Source: Kangsaoukella pontilimi
GTDB lineage: Bacteria; Pseudomonadota; Alphaproteobacteria; Rhodobacterales; Rhodobacteraceae
Reading direction: 5' to 3'
DNA: 64,000 nt
Assembly: GCF_009830125.1 (NCBI RefSeq)
Contig: NZ_WUPT01000001.1
Span: forward strand, 558,001 to 622,000
Under the pieces are notes generated by a model that was not told the origin of the DNA, did no database searches, and saw only the letters and a program-made list of their open reading frames with translations. Made by a program: the position numbers and the translations under genes. Positions 33,165-42,276 of the stretch are shown here, one piece after another; the stretch's first letter is position 1; every line of letters begins with the position of its first letter.

Positions 33165-33909
33165 GGCGGTGATCGGCAGGTCTCTGGAGGGCGAGGCGGT
33201 TTCCGCCGGGGCAGGTCTGTCGTTTCGGGATGTCGGATACTCGATTGCGGGCCGCCGTCTGATCGACGGGATGACGGTGGACGTGCCGGACCGGGGCGTC
33301 ACCGTGGTGATGGGGCCGAACGGCGCGGGCAAGAGCCTTTTTCTGCGTCTGGCTCATGGCCTCATTCACGCGGACGAAGGTGCCATTCGCTGGGGCGATG
33401 CGCCTGTCGGCCGGAGTGTCGCGCGGGATCAGGCGCTGGTTTTTCAGACGCCGGTGCTTCTGCGCCGGTCGGTTGCGGCGAATGTCGATTTCGTCCTGAA
33501 GTCTCGCGGCCGTGCGTCGGTCGAGATGCGCGAAACGCTTCTGCGGCGCGTTGGCCTGACCGGCTTTGCACGTGTCGCGGCGCGGCGGCTTTCGGGGGGA
33601 GAACAGCAGCGGCTGCAGATGGCGCGGGCACTGGCGACCGAACCGCGGGTCCTGCTTCTGGACGAACCAACGGCCAGTCTCGACCCGGCGTCGACCGCAG
33701 CGATCGAACTGATTGTCCGGGACGTGGCGCTGAGAGGCGTCAAGGTGATCTTCGTCACCCACGACGTGGGACAGGCGCGGCGGCTGGCCGATGACGTGGT
33801 TTTTCTGGCGAACGGACGTGCGGTTGAACAGGGGGCGGCCGAGCGGTTTTTCGACGCGCCCCGGTCGCCCGAAGCCGATGCCTATCTCCAAGGGAAATTG
33901 ATCCTATGA
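33157..33909 (+). CDS. tupC: tungstate ABC transporter ATPase
   Basis: Encodes 250 residues. Walker A is VVMGPNGAGKSLFLRLAHG, the signature RLSGGEQQRLQMARAL, Walker B VLLLDEPTASLDP, and the switch His lies in FVTHDVGQARRLADD. It energises uptake through TupB. The N-terminal 15 residues before LSFRDVGYSIAG look like an extension and translation may start later. It overlaps tupB and tupA by 8 and 4 bp. Confidence 0.9.
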   Translation: MREAVIGRSLEGEAVSAGAGLSFRDVGYSIAGRRLIDGMTVDVPDRGVTVVMGPNGAGKSLFLRLAHGLIHADEGAIRWGDAPVGRSVARDQALVFQTPVLLRRSVAANVDFVLKSRGRASVEMRETLLRRVGLTGFARVAARRLSGGEQQRLQMARALATEPRVLLLDEPTASLDPASTAAIELIVRDVALRGVKVIFVTHDVGQARRLADDVVFLANGRAVEQGAAERFFDAPRSPEADAYLQGKLIL

Positions 33910-34745
33910 CACCAAGAGCGCTCTGTAACACTCCGACATTATTTGCTTTTACCGCCGCTTTCGCGTTTTGGGCCGGGCCATCCTTCGCCGCCGAGCCGAT
34001 CCTCGTGCAGTCCACGACGTCGACCGCGAATTCCGGGCTCTACGATCACCTTCTGCCGCAGTTTCAGGAGGCGACGGGCCTGGAGGTGCGGGTTGTCGCG
34101 GTCGGGACCGGCCAGGCCATCAAGAACGCCGCCAATTGCGACGGCGACGTGCTTCTGGTCCATGCCAAGGCCGCCGAAGAGGCCTTTGTTGCCTCCGGCG
34201 GTGGCGTGTCCCGGACGGACCTTATGTTCAACGATTTTGTGCTCGTCGGGCCGGCCAGCGACCCGGCGGGCATCGCGGGAGGCGAAGACGTCCTGGCGGC
34301 GCTCGCACGCATCGCGGAGAGCGGATCGCCGTTCGTCAGCCGGGGAGATGACAGCGGCACACACAAGAAAGAGCGCGCGCTTTGGGAGGATGCGGGCGCG
34401 ACACCGGGCGATGAGGCGGGCGCATGGTACCGCGAAGCAGGTTCGGGTATGGGCGCGACGCTGAACGTCGCGGTCGGGATGGATGCCTACACGCTGACCG
34501 ACCGTGCAAGCTGGATCAGCTTCGGCAACAAGGCGGCCCACCGGATCGTGGTTGAAGGGGACGAACGGCTCTTCAACCAATACGGTGTGATCCTGGGCAA
34601 CCCGGAGGCCTGCCCGTCGGTCAACGCCGAGGGCGGACAGGCCTTTATCGACTGGCTCCTGTCAGAGAACGGACAGGAGGCCATCGCATCGTTCACAGTG
34701 GCCGGACAGCAGCTCTTTTTTCCGAACGCGCCGGGCCATGACTGA
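33906..34745 (+). CDS. tupA: tungstate-binding periplasmic protein
   Basis: Encodes 279 residues with a signal peptide (LFAFTAAFAFWAGPSFA) ending near residue 28. The mature protein starts with VQSTTSTANSGLYDHLLPQF, the Thr-Thr-Ser-Thr motif diagnostic of TupA/WtpA-type oxyanion binders. VVAVGTGQAIKNAANCDGDV and SRGDDSGTHKKERALW are the second set of ligand residues. TupA proteins prefer tungstate over molybdate. Its start overlaps tupC (ATGA) and its stop overlaps the regulator gene by 8 bp, so the four genes form one operon. Confidence 0.92.
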   Translation: MTPRALCNTPTLFAFTAAFAFWAGPSFAAEPILVQSTTSTANSGLYDHLLPQFQEATGLEVRVVAVGTGQAIKNAANCDGDVLLVHAKAAEEAFVASGGGVSRTDLMFNDFVLVGPASDPAGIAGGEDVLAALARIAESGSPFVSRGDDSGTHKKERALWEDAGATPGDEAGAWYREAGSGMGATLNVAVGMDAYTLTDRASWISFGNKAAHRIVVEGDERLFNQYGVILGNPEACPSVNAEGGQAFIDWLLSENGQEAIASFTVAGQQLFFPNAPGHD

Positions 34746-35631
34746 TATCCAGACACATCAGACGTTCCTGACGGTCCGCGAACTGGCGGCGCTTCTGAGG
34801 GTGAGCGAGCGCAAGGTCTATGACCTTGCCGCCTCGGGGCAGGTGCCGGTCAGCAAGGCGACAGGCAAGCTCCTCTTCCCCGAAACCGAGGTCCGCGCCT
34901 GGCTCGACGCTGCGCGGAGCGGGCCTGCCGGGGGCGCGGCACCCATGGCCGAGCGCCCGGCAGTGTTTCTGGGCAGTCACGATCCGCTTCTCGAATGGGC
35001 GATCCGGCACTCCGGCTCGGGCCTTGCCACGATTTTCGACGCGAGCCTCGACGGGCTGAGGCGGTTTCAGGCGGGCGAGGGTGTGGCTGCGGGCCTGCAT
35101 ATTCACGAAGACGATGGCGGCTGGAACCGCACTACCGTGGCCGGTGCCGTGGGGAATGCGAATGCCGCACTTGTCCATTGGACCCGGCGTGAACGGGGAT
35201 TCGTCGCACGCCCCGAACACGCAGGTGCGCTTGCCGATATCGGGGCCGTTGCCCGTCTTCGCCTTGCGCCCCGGCAGTCCGAGGCCGGGGCGGAGGTGCT
35301 CATGCGCGAGGTTTTCTCCAAGGCCGGTGTGCCGAATAAGAGCCTCAGAACCATCCCGGCTGTCCGGTCAGAACAGGAGGCCGTCCTGGCCGTCCTGCAG
35401 GGGGAGGCGGACGTGGCCTTCGGCCTTCGTGCGCTGGCCGAACCCTTCGGGCTCGCCTTTCATCCGGTCGTCGAAGAAAGCTTCGATATCCTCGTTGATC
35501 GGAAGTCCTGGTTCGAGCCCGGTCTGCAGGCGCTATTTGATTTCGCGCAAAGCGCGGTCTTCCGGGACCATCTATCAAAGATGGCAGGACTGGACGCGAG
35601 CGATCTGGGCCGGGTGGTTTGGAACGCCTGA
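34738..35631 (+). CDS. one-component regulator: excisionase-type HTH plus periplasmic-binding-protein-like domain
   Basis: Encodes 297 residues. The first 55 form a MerR/excisionase-type HTH (FLTVRELAALLRVSERKVYD, then KLLFPETEVRAWLD). The rest resembles the PBP-like domain found in molybdate-responsive regulators (GSHDPLLEWAIRHSGSGLAT, LHIHEDDGGWNRTTVAGAVG and SEQEAVLAVLQGEADVAFGL). No signal peptide is present, so it senses the oxyanion or cofactor in the cytoplasm. It overlaps tupA and is likely to regulate the operon through the tandem repeats near tupB. Confidence 0.82.
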   Translation: MTDIQTHQTFLTVRELAALLRVSERKVYDLAASGQVPVSKATGKLLFPETEVRAWLDAARSGPAGGAAPMAERPAVFLGSHDPLLEWAIRHSGSGLATIFDASLDGLRRFQAGEGVAAGLHIHEDDGGWNRTTVAGAVGNANAALVHWTRRERGFVARPEHAGALADIGAVARLRLAPRQSEAGAEVLMREVFSKAGVPNKSLRTIPAVRSEQEAVLAVLQGEADVAFGLRALAEPFGLAFHPVVEESFDILVDRKSWFEPGLQALFDFAQSAVFRDHLSKMAGLDASDLGRVVWNA

Positions 35632-35676
35632 CCGACGGTGTCTCTCTGCGTCCTGAGAGAGGAACGGGGAACGGCC

Positions 35677-35853
35677 ATGACGATGGACATCGAACGCAAG
35701 GTAGGAGCGTCCGGCGAGGGCGTGCGGCTGGTGTCGGGTGTGGCGCGGTTGGGCGGCGCCTGTGTCGGCTGCGCGGGCTGCCGGGGTCTCTGCGCAGAGC
35801 TGATCGAGCTTCTGACGCTACCTGACGCCGTATTGCGCGACAGCGCCGCCTGA
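35677..35853 (+). CDS. small Cys-rich protein
   Basis: Encodes 58 residues from an ATG with a purine-rich AACGGGGAA upstream. The centre carries GACVGCAGCRGLCAELIELL, four Cys in a C-x2-C-x2-C-x3-C array that could bind a metal or iron-sulfur cluster. It lies 45 bp after the tungstate regulator gene and may be co-transcribed, which would tie it to molybdo/tungsto-enzyme metabolism (inference only). Not a family I can name. Confidence 0.5.
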   Translation: MTMDIERKVGASGEGVRLVSGVARLGGACVGCAGCRGLCAELIELLTLPDAVLRDSAA

Positions 35854-35885
35854 GGTGTGGATCGGACGCTGACGCGTCCGACCGG

Positions 35886-35938
35886 CCGGAGGGGGTTCCA
35901 CCCCTCCGGACCTCCCCGGAGTATTTCCGAACAGAAGA
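35886..35938. terminator. strong hairpin plus CTCC-GGAGTATTT element between convergent genes
   Basis: CCGGAGGGG (35886-35894) pairs perfectly with CCCCTCCGG (35901-35909) over a 6-base loop. It is followed by CCTCCCCGGAGTATTTCCG and an AGAAGAAG purine tail. The latter part resembles the element at 16600-16632. It separates the tungstate operon from puuD, which point at each other, and is likely a shared terminator region. Confidence 0.55.
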
Positions 35939-35949
35939 AGCTCTCAGGG

Positions 35950-37188
35950 TCAGGACGCCTGGGCCGACCCTGTTGCTGCGCGGAACCAGCGGCGGATCGC
36001 TGCGCGGTCCTCTTCAGACATCTCGACGGCGTTGGGGGGCGGCATGGCGTGGCTCATGCCGGCCTGCAGGTAGACGGGGCGCGCGTGGCGGGCGAGATCG
36101 CTTTCGGTCTCGAGGACCACGCCGTTTGGCGGCCATTGAAGGCGGCCCCAGACAGGCTCGCGTGCGTGGCACATCGAGCAGTTGCCGAGGACCGCGTCAT
36201 AGGCTTCGTCGAAGCCCGGTGCGGTGGCGAAACGTGTTTCGTAGTCGGTCAGCGGGCGGGCTTCGGCCTCGTCGTAGCTGTTGCCCATCGGAGCGGTCGA
36301 GAGCCACGCGATGAGGAGAAAGAGGATTACGGTCGCGCCCCATGTCCAGTGAGGTTTGCCCTGGCGCGCGTGCATCGTGTTGAAGAAATGCCGGATCGTG
36401 ACGCCCATCAGGAAGACGAGGCTGGCGATGATCCAGGCGTATTCAGTGCCGAAGGCCAGCGGGTAGTGGTTCGACAGCATCAGGAAGACGACCGGAAGGG
36501 TCAGATAGTTGTTATGCGTCGAGCGCAGCTTGGCGATCTTGCCGTATTTCGGATCGGGTTTGCGACCCGCCTTGAGATCGGCCACAACGATCCTCTGGTT
36601 CGGCATGATGATGAAGAAGACGTTTGCGCTCATGATCGTGGCGGTGAAGGCGCCCAGATGCAGTAGCGCCGCCCGGCCGGTGAAGACCTGATGGAGCCCC
36701 CATGACATCGCCACGATGATGCCGAAGAGGACCAGCATCATGGCGGCGGGCCGCTCGCCCAGGGGCGATTTGCAGAGCGTGTCGTAGAGAAGCCAGCCGA
36801 CCCCGATGGCGGCGGCAGAGATCGCGATCCCCTGCCAGAGCGCCAGATCGGCTTTCGTGGGATCGAGAAGATAAAGCTCGCCGCCAACCCAGTAGACGAT
36901 CATCAGAAGTGCGGCGCCCGAAATCCAGGTCCAGTAGGCCTCCCATTTGAACCACGTGAGATGCTCCGGCATGGCCTCGGGTGCGACGAGGTATTTCTGG
37001 ATATGGTAGAATCCGCCGCCATGGACCTGCCATTCCTCGCCGTCGGCCGGGCCGGGGATGGATCGGTTCAGCCCGAGATCGAGCGCGATGAAGTAGAAGG
37101 ACGAGCCGATCCAGGCGATGGCGGTAATCACATGCAGCCAGCGGACCGCGAATTCCGCCCAGTCCCACATCACGGCAAGATCGTACAT
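35950..37188 (-). CDS. puuD: urate hydroxylase PuuD (membrane protein with C-terminal cytochrome c)
   Basis: Encodes 412 residues from the ATG of YDLAVMWDWAEFAVRWLHV; upstream extension is Pro-rich and unlikely. The first roughly 300 residues contain about eight membrane helices with conserved His (RWLHVITAIAWIGSSFYFIA, ATIMSANVFFIIMPNQRIVV, KLRSTHNNYLTLPVVFLMLS). The C-terminal roughly 100 residues form a cytochrome c domain with C-S-M-C-H at 337-341. PuuD oxidises urate to 5-hydroxyisourate and passes electrons to the respiratory chain. No other purine genes lie next to it here. Confidence 0.93.
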   Translation of the reverse strand: MYDLAVMWDWAEFAVRWLHVITAIAWIGSSFYFIALDLGLNRSIPGPADGEEWQVHGGGFYHIQKYLVAPEAMPEHLTWFKWEAYWTWISGAALLMIVYWVGGELYLLDPTKADLALWQGIAISAAAIGVGWLLYDTLCKSPLGERPAAMMLVLFGIIVAMSWGLHQVFTGRAALLHLGAFTATIMSANVFFIIMPNQRIVVADLKAGRKPDPKYGKIAKLRSTHNNYLTLPVVFLMLSNHYPLAFGTEYAWIIASLVFLMGVTIRHFFNTMHARQGKPHWTWGATVILFLLIAWLSTAPMGNSYDEAEARPLTDYETRFATAPGFDEAYDAVLGNCSMCHAREPVWGRLQWPPNGVVLETESDLARHARPVYLQAGMSHAMPPPNAVEMSEEDRAAIRRWFRAATGSAQAS

Positions 37189-37270
37189 GTCCGGCTGCTC
37201 CTTCTTTGTCTGGCCCATCTGAGGCAAGGGCAGGGGGAAAGGCAAGGCGACCCGTCCCGCGAAAAGCTGC

Positions 37271-37879
37271 TTAACCGGCGTCCTCGCGCGGTGGCAGCAT
37301 GGCACGGCCGACCAGATAGAGAAGCGTGTCCTCTTCCTCGACCGTCAGTCCGGGCTCGAGTTTGCCATCGAGCATCAGGAAACAGTGACCGTGGACGAAG
37401 CACCAGAGCGCATAGGCGCGCAGTTTTGCCTCTTCGCCGTCGGGGTCGATACCCAGATGTTCGGCCACGATGCGCTCGACCAGCGTGTTGGCGGCATCTC
37501 CGGCGGCGCGCAGATCGTCATCCTCGGGGCCGGATTTGGCGAGGCTGAACATCATGCGGAAGACGCCCGGTTCGGCCTTGGCGAAGTCGATATAGGACCG
37601 TCCAAGTCCCACGATCCTGAGCGGGTCGCCGGCCGGATGAGCGTCGGCGGCGTGCTGCATGGCCTGGTAGAGACGCTCCATGCCCAGAAGGACGATGCCC
37701 TTCAGCATGTCGCCCCGGTCCTTGAAGTGTTTGTACGGCGCGGCGGTCGACACGCCAGCCATCCGGCACGCCTCGGCGATCGAGAATCCGTCGGGGCCGT
37801 CGCGCTCGATCAACTGCCGGATCGCATCGAGAAGCGCGTCTCTCAGATCGCCGTGGTGATACTTTTTCTTGTTTGCCAT
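37271..37879 (-). CDS. TetR-family repressor of the RND efflux operon
   Basis: Encodes 202 residues. The N-terminal HTH is typical: YHHGDLRDALLDAIRQLIER, then FSIAEACRMAGVSTAAPYKHFKDRGDML. The C-terminal part resembles the TetR_C_33/WHG domain (FAKAEPGVFRMMFSLAKSG, ALWCFVHGHCFLMLDG). An upstream extension to 38002 would overlap the divergent pump gene and is rejected. It is divergent from the efflux genes, with a 38-bp palindrome between them, so repression of the pump and of itself is likely. Confidence 0.88.
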   Translation of the reverse strand: MANKKKYHHGDLRDALLDAIRQLIERDGPDGFSIAEACRMAGVSTAAPYKHFKDRGDMLKGIVLLGMERLYQAMQHAADAHPAGDPLRIVGLGRSYIDFAKAEPGVFRMMFSLAKSGPEDDDLRAAGDAANTLVERIVAEHLGIDPDGEEAKLRAYALWCFVHGHCFLMLDGKLEPGLTVEEEDTLLYLVGRAMLPPREDAG

Positions 37880-37928
37880 CAGTTGTTTGTCAGGTCTCCA
37901 GACGCAAATTGCAAGATATCGATTGACC

Positions 37929-37966
37929 AAGTTAGTGTCGCAAACATATGTAAGCAATACTAACTT
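37929..37966. promoter_or_regulatory. 38-bp palindromic operator, likely TetR binding site
   Basis: AAGTTAGT (37929-37936) is exactly mirrored by ACTAACTT (37959-37966). The same centre of symmetry carries ACATATGT (37944-37951), and several bases between also match. It sits 50 bp upstream of the tetR start and 14 bp upstream of the fusion-protein start, in the 101-bp divergent gap. Confidence 0.75.
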
Positions 37967-37980
37967 GAAGGGCAAGAACC

Positions 37981-39159
37981 ATGTCTGACACGCCTTTGCC
38001 ACTATGGAAACGTCTCGTTCGGACCCTCGGTCGGGTGACGTTGACCCTCGTCGTCACGGCCCTTGCCGTTGGCGCGGTCGTGACGGGAACCAGTGTTCTT
38101 GCCGCGCGGTCCGGTGAAGAGATCGGGCCGCCGCCTGCTCCCGCGACGCCAGTCGCGCCTGTGGCGGTGATCCTACAGGACAGCTACGCGATCGAACGGC
38201 GCTTTTCAGGCGAAATAGAACCGATCCGCGAGGCCTCTCTCGGGTTCGAGGCGCGCGGTTCGCTGTCGTTGGTTCTCGTTCGGGAAGGGCAGCGGGTCGC
38301 GGAGGGTGAAGCTCTTGCCGAGATCGACACGCGGCTGCTCGACCTCGAGCGGGCGCGTCTCGCGGCGGCGCGAAAGGCGCTCGAAGCCGATGCGGAACTG
38401 GCGCGGCGGACCAATGCAAGGCAGGCGGAGTTGCGCGAGCGAGGTTTTGCGACGGATCAGCGTGTGGACGACACCTCGCTGACACTGGCGCGCGCAGAGG
38501 CCGGTCTGGCCGAGCTGGACGCGGCCATCGGTGCGGTTGAGGTGCAGCTGGAGAAGGCAAAGATCAAAGCCCCGTTCGCGGGGCGGGTCGCGGCGCGTCT
38601 GCTGGACGAAGGCACCGTGGTGGGACCGGGCGCGCCTGTTCTGGCGCTGGTCGAAGAAGGGCCGGTGCGTTTCCGCACCGATCTGGCCGCGGATCTTGCC
38701 TCGCGTCTTGAGGCGGGGACACAAGTCACCGTCGAAACGGAAGCCGGCGCCTTCACCGCGTCGCTGACCGAACTCTCCCCCACGCTCGACCCCGCGACAC
38801 GGGCACGGCGGGCCTTCTTCACGCTCGATGGCGGGGCGCCGCCCGCGGGTTTGACCGGTGAGATCGTCATTCGGGACCAGATTTCGGTTGCGGAGCCCGG
38901 CCTCTGGCTTCCCCTTTCGGCGCTGCGGCAGGGCCCGCGCGGCACCTGGACGGTGCTGACAGTGGACGCAGCGGAGAACGGTGACCTAACGGCAGGGCTG
39001 GCGGCGGTTGAGATTGTGCATCTGGACAGCGGCCGCGCGTTTGTACGGGGCACTTTCAAGGAAGGCGATCTGCTGCTCGGCACCGGAGCGCACCGGGTCG
39101 TACCCGGCGAACGGGTGCGCATTCCGGGTCAGGACGAGGTGCTGTCATGGGCACGCTGA
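37981..39159 (+). CDS. RND efflux periplasmic adaptor (membrane-fusion protein)
   Basis: Encodes 392 residues. An N-terminal membrane anchor (RVTLTLVVTALAVGAVVTGT) is followed by the lipoyl/hairpin organisation of MFPs: GSLSLVLVREGQRVAEGEAL (first lipoyl half), a coiled-coil hairpin (LDLERARLAAARKALEADAE), then KIKAPFAGRVAARLLDEGTV (second lipoyl half) and a beta-barrel domain. There is no lipoprotein Cys at the start. It links the inner-membrane pump to an outer-membrane channel, not encoded here. It overlaps the pump gene by 13 bp. Confidence 0.9.
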   Translation: MSDTPLPLWKRLVRTLGRVTLTLVVTALAVGAVVTGTSVLAARSGEEIGPPPAPATPVAPVAVILQDSYAIERRFSGEIEPIREASLGFEARGSLSLVLVREGQRVAEGEALAEIDTRLLDLERARLAAARKALEADAELARRTNARQAELRERGFATDQRVDDTSLTLARAEAGLAELDAAIGAVEVQLEKAKIKAPFAGRVAARLLDEGTVVGPGAPVLALVEEGPVRFRTDLAADLASRLEAGTQVTVETEAGAFTASLTELSPTLDPATRARRAFFTLDGGAPPAGLTGEIVIRDQISVAEPGLWLPLSALRQGPRGTWTVLTVDAAENGDLTAGLAAVEIVHLDSGRAFVRGTFKEGDLLLGTGAHRVVPGERVRIPGQDEVLSWAR

Positions 39160-42100
39160 CCTTTCGCGAACCGCGTATTGTCGCGCTGGCCATTCTGGTT
39201 ATCGTCGCGGCGGGTCTCTCGGCGCTTCTGTCCATCGGACGTCAGGAAGACCCGACGATCACCAACCTTTTCGCGACCATCACCACGCCATATCCCGGCG
39301 CAGAACCCGCCCGCGTCGAGGCGCTTGTGACCGCCGAGATCGAGGAAGTGCTGCGCGAGGTGGCGGAAGTCGATACGCTTGAATCCACCTCGGCCACGGG
39401 AATTTCGATCATTCAGGTCGAGCTTCTGGAAACGATGGAGGCGGACGCGATCGAGGGTGTCTGGTCGCGTGTCCGGGACAAGCTGGACGATGCGGCTCTG
39501 CGCTTCCCTCAGGGTGTGGGCGAGCCCGACCTCTCAACTGATCTTGCCGGGACCTACGGCGCGATTGTTGCGCTCAGTGCCGAGCACGACGGCGTGCCGA
39601 TGACGCTTGCCGCCCGCTATGGCGACGCCTTGGCAGACCGGTTGAGAAACGTGCCCGGCACCAAGCTGGTCGAGGTCTTCGGCGCGCCGGAGGAAGAGAT
39701 CACGGTCACGCTCGACCGCTCCCGGGCCGCCGCGCTCGGCCTGTCGGCGGCAGAGGTCGCGCAAGTCATCCGCGCAAGCGATGCCAAGGTGCGGGCGGGG
39801 CAGGTGACTGGCGGCGGCGACAACCTGATCGTCGAGGTCTCGGGCGAGATCGACAGCCTTGGCCGCGTCCGCGACATCGTTCTCCGCGAAGGTGCCGCCG
39901 GCGCGACACTGAGGCTGGGGGATGTGGCGACCCTGGACCGGGGGCCGCGCCTGCCGGTTGGCGAGGCTGCTTATCACAACGGACGGCCTGCGATCCTCGT
40001 GGCCGCCAAACTGGAGGATAACGGACGGCAGGTCGACGCCTGGGCCGGGTTCATTCGCGACGAGCTGGATCAGTTCGGTACCGTCCTTCCGACCGGGCTG
40101 TCGCAGGACCTGGTCTTCGATCAATCCACCTACACCGCCGAGCGCCTGACCGAGGTCGCCGGCAACATGATCCTCGGCGTCTTGCTTGTGGTGGCGGTCC
40201 TGTTCCTGACGCTCGGCGCGCGCGCCGCGCTGATCGTGGCGCTGATCCTGCCGGTCGTGACCTTGGCGAGTCTTGCCACGATGAACCTGATCGGCCTGCC
40301 GATCCACCAGATGAGCGTCACCGGCCTGATCGTCGCGCTCGGCCTGTTGGTGGATGCGGGTATCGTCATGACCGATGAGGTGGGCCAGCGCCTGCGCGCG
40401 GGTCTCACGCGCGCGGCCGCCGTGGGCGGAGCCGTCACCCGCCTGACCGTGCCGCTCTTCGCCTCGACCGCGACGACCGCGCTCAGCTTCGTGCCCATGA
40501 TCATCCTGCCCGGCCCGGCTGGCGACTTCGTCGGGGCCATCGCCATCGCGGTGGTCATCATGCTGGCCTGGTCCTTCGTCGTGGCCGTGACGATCACGCC
40601 CGCGGTTGCGGGGTGGCTGCTGCCCGACGCGCCGCGGAAAGGCATGCTGGGCGCGGGCCTGCCCTCGGGCGCTCTGGGTCGGGTTTTCCGCGCATCGCTT
40701 GCGGCCAGTGTGCGGAACCCGCTCCGCGCGATGGCCCTGGCGCTGGTGCTGCCGGTCATGGGCTTCTTGTCGCTGCCCACACTGACGGCCCAGTTCTTCC
40801 CCGGCGTCGACCGCGACCAGTTCCATATCGAGGTCGACCTCGCCCCCGGCACCGGCATCGAGCGCACCGAAGAGGTCGTGGCGCGGCTGGATACGGCGCT
40901 GCGCGGCGAGAAGGGGATCGAAAGCGTGACATGGAGCGTCGGGCGCTCGGCGCCTGCCTTCTACTACAACATTACCGCCGGCCGCGATGCCGCGCCGCGC
41001 TATGCCCATGCGCTGATCCGCACCGCTTCGCCTGACGCGACGGAGGCGATGCTGCCCCGCCTTCAGCGCGGCCTATCGGCCATCGCGCCCGAGGCGCAGG
41101 TGCTGGTGCGCGGGCTGGTGCAGGGGCCACCCGTCAACGCGCCGGTAGAACTGAGGATCGTCGGGCCAGACACCAGCGTCCTTCGTGCCGAGGGCGAGCG
41201 TTTGCGCCGACTCGTGGCCGAGGATGACGCGGTCATCCTCGCACGCACGTCCCTCACCGAAGGCGCGCCCAAGCTGAAAGTCGATATCGACGAGGCACGC
41301 GCCCGCCTGCTGGGGCTGACACCTGCCGCTGTGGCCGCCGAGCTGGAGGCCGCGCTCGTCGGCGTCACCGGCGGGTCCTTGGTGGAGGGAACCGAGGAGC
41401 TGCCGATTCGCGTGCGCCTTGGCGACGAGGTGCGGGCCGATCCCGCGCGCATCCGCGATCTGTCGATCCCGCGTCCCGGCGCGGCTCCGGTGCCGCTTTC
41501 GGGCTTCGCGACCGTCGCGCTCGAACCCGGCGAGGGCATCGTCACCCGCCGGAACGCCGAGCGCGCGAACACGGTCCAGGCCTATCTTTTGCGCGGCGTC
41601 CTGCCGGAAGAGGCGCTGGCCGACATCCGCCAGACCATGGAGGAAAGCGGCTTCGCGCTTCCGCCCGGATACCGGCTGGAAGTGGGGGGAGATTCCGACG
41701 CGCGCGCCTCGACGCTGAACAACCTTCTTGCGCCGCTCGGCCTGATCATCACCCTGTCCGTCGCCGTGGTCGTGATGACCTTCCGGTCCTTCCGTCTCGC
41801 CGCTGTAGCGCTGGTGGTCAGCGGTCTTTCGGCGGGCCTGTCCATGCTGGCCCTGGCGGCCTTCAACTATCCCTTCGGGATCACAGCGATCATCGGCCTG
41901 ATCGGCTCGATCGGGGTCAGTATCAACGCGGCGCTCATTATCATGACAGCGCTTCAGGAGGACCCGGGCGCCGCTGCCGGGGATGCCGATGCCATGGCCG
42001 ATGTGGTGATGGGATCGTCCCGCCACATCGTCTCGACCACCGTCACCACCTTCGGTGGCTTTCTGCCGCTGATCCTTGCCGGTGGTGGCTTCTGGCCGCC

Positions 42101-42275
42101 CTTTGCAATGGCCGTGGCGGGGGGCGTGCTTTTGTCCACAGTGGTGAGTTTCTACTTCACTCCGCCCGCGTTCCGGCTGGTTTATGCGGGGAGGAATAAC
42201 CGGATGAACAAAGAAAGCTTTGAGGCCCCGCACAGCGCTGTCGCCCCTATGCCTATACTGCAGGCGGCGGAATAG
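39147..42275 (+). CDS. RND-family efflux permease
   Basis: Encodes 1042 residues with the HAE1/AcrB-like plan: helix 1 (IVALAILVIVAAGLSALLSI), a porter domain, helices 2-6, then the repeat. The TM4 motif reads GLLVDAGIVMTDEVGQRLRA with one Asp instead of the Asp-Asp pair of AcrB, as in a subset of RND pumps. FFPGVDRDQFHIEVDLAPGT starts the second porter half. Near the end is FGGFLPLILAGGGFWPPFAM. It is a proton-driven exporter of hydrophobic compounds; the substrate cannot be told from sequence. It ends 1 bp from the convergent PhyH gene. Confidence 0.93.
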   Translation: MGTLTFREPRIVALAILVIVAAGLSALLSIGRQEDPTITNLFATITTPYPGAEPARVEALVTAEIEEVLREVAEVDTLESTSATGISIIQVELLETMEADAIEGVWSRVRDKLDDAALRFPQGVGEPDLSTDLAGTYGAIVALSAEHDGVPMTLAARYGDALADRLRNVPGTKLVEVFGAPEEEITVTLDRSRAAALGLSAAEVAQVIRASDAKVRAGQVTGGGDNLIVEVSGEIDSLGRVRDIVLREGAAGATLRLGDVATLDRGPRLPVGEAAYHNGRPAILVAAKLEDNGRQVDAWAGFIRDELDQFGTVLPTGLSQDLVFDQSTYTAERLTEVAGNMILGVLLVVAVLFLTLGARAALIVALILPVVTLASLATMNLIGLPIHQMSVTGLIVALGLLVDAGIVMTDEVGQRLRAGLTRAAAVGGAVTRLTVPLFASTATTALSFVPMIILPGPAGDFVGAIAIAVVIMLAWSFVVAVTITPAVAGWLLPDAPRKGMLGAGLPSGALGRVFRASLAASVRNPLRAMALALVLPVMGFLSLPTLTAQFFPGVDRDQFHIEVDLAPGTGIERTEEVVARLDTALRGEKGIESVTWSVGRSAPAFYYNITAGRDAAPRYAHALIRTASPDATEAMLPRLQRGLSAIAPEAQVLVRGLVQGPPVNAPVELRIVGPDTSVLRAEGERLRRLVAEDDAVILARTSLTEGAPKLKVDIDEARARLLGLTPAAVAAELEAALVGVTGGSLVEGTEELPIRVRLGDEVRADPARIRDLSIPRPGAAPVPLSGFATVALEPGEGIVTRRNAERANTVQAYLLRGVLPEEALADIRQTMEESGFALPPGYRLEVGGDSDARASTLNNLLAPLGLIITLSVAVVVMTFRSFRLAAVALVVSGLSAGLSMLALAAFNYPFGITAIIGLIGSIGVSINAALIIMTALQEDPGAAAGDADAMADVVMGSSRHIVSTTVTTFGGFLPLILAGGGFWPPFAMAVAGGVLLSTVVSFYFTPPAFRLVYAGRNNRMNKESFEAPHSAVAPMPILQAAE

Positions 42276-42276
42276 A

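Noticed and set aside
39534-41009. Open frame of 491 codons opposite the RND pump gene
   Set aside because: Antisense shadow of a confident RND permease; low-complexity translation.
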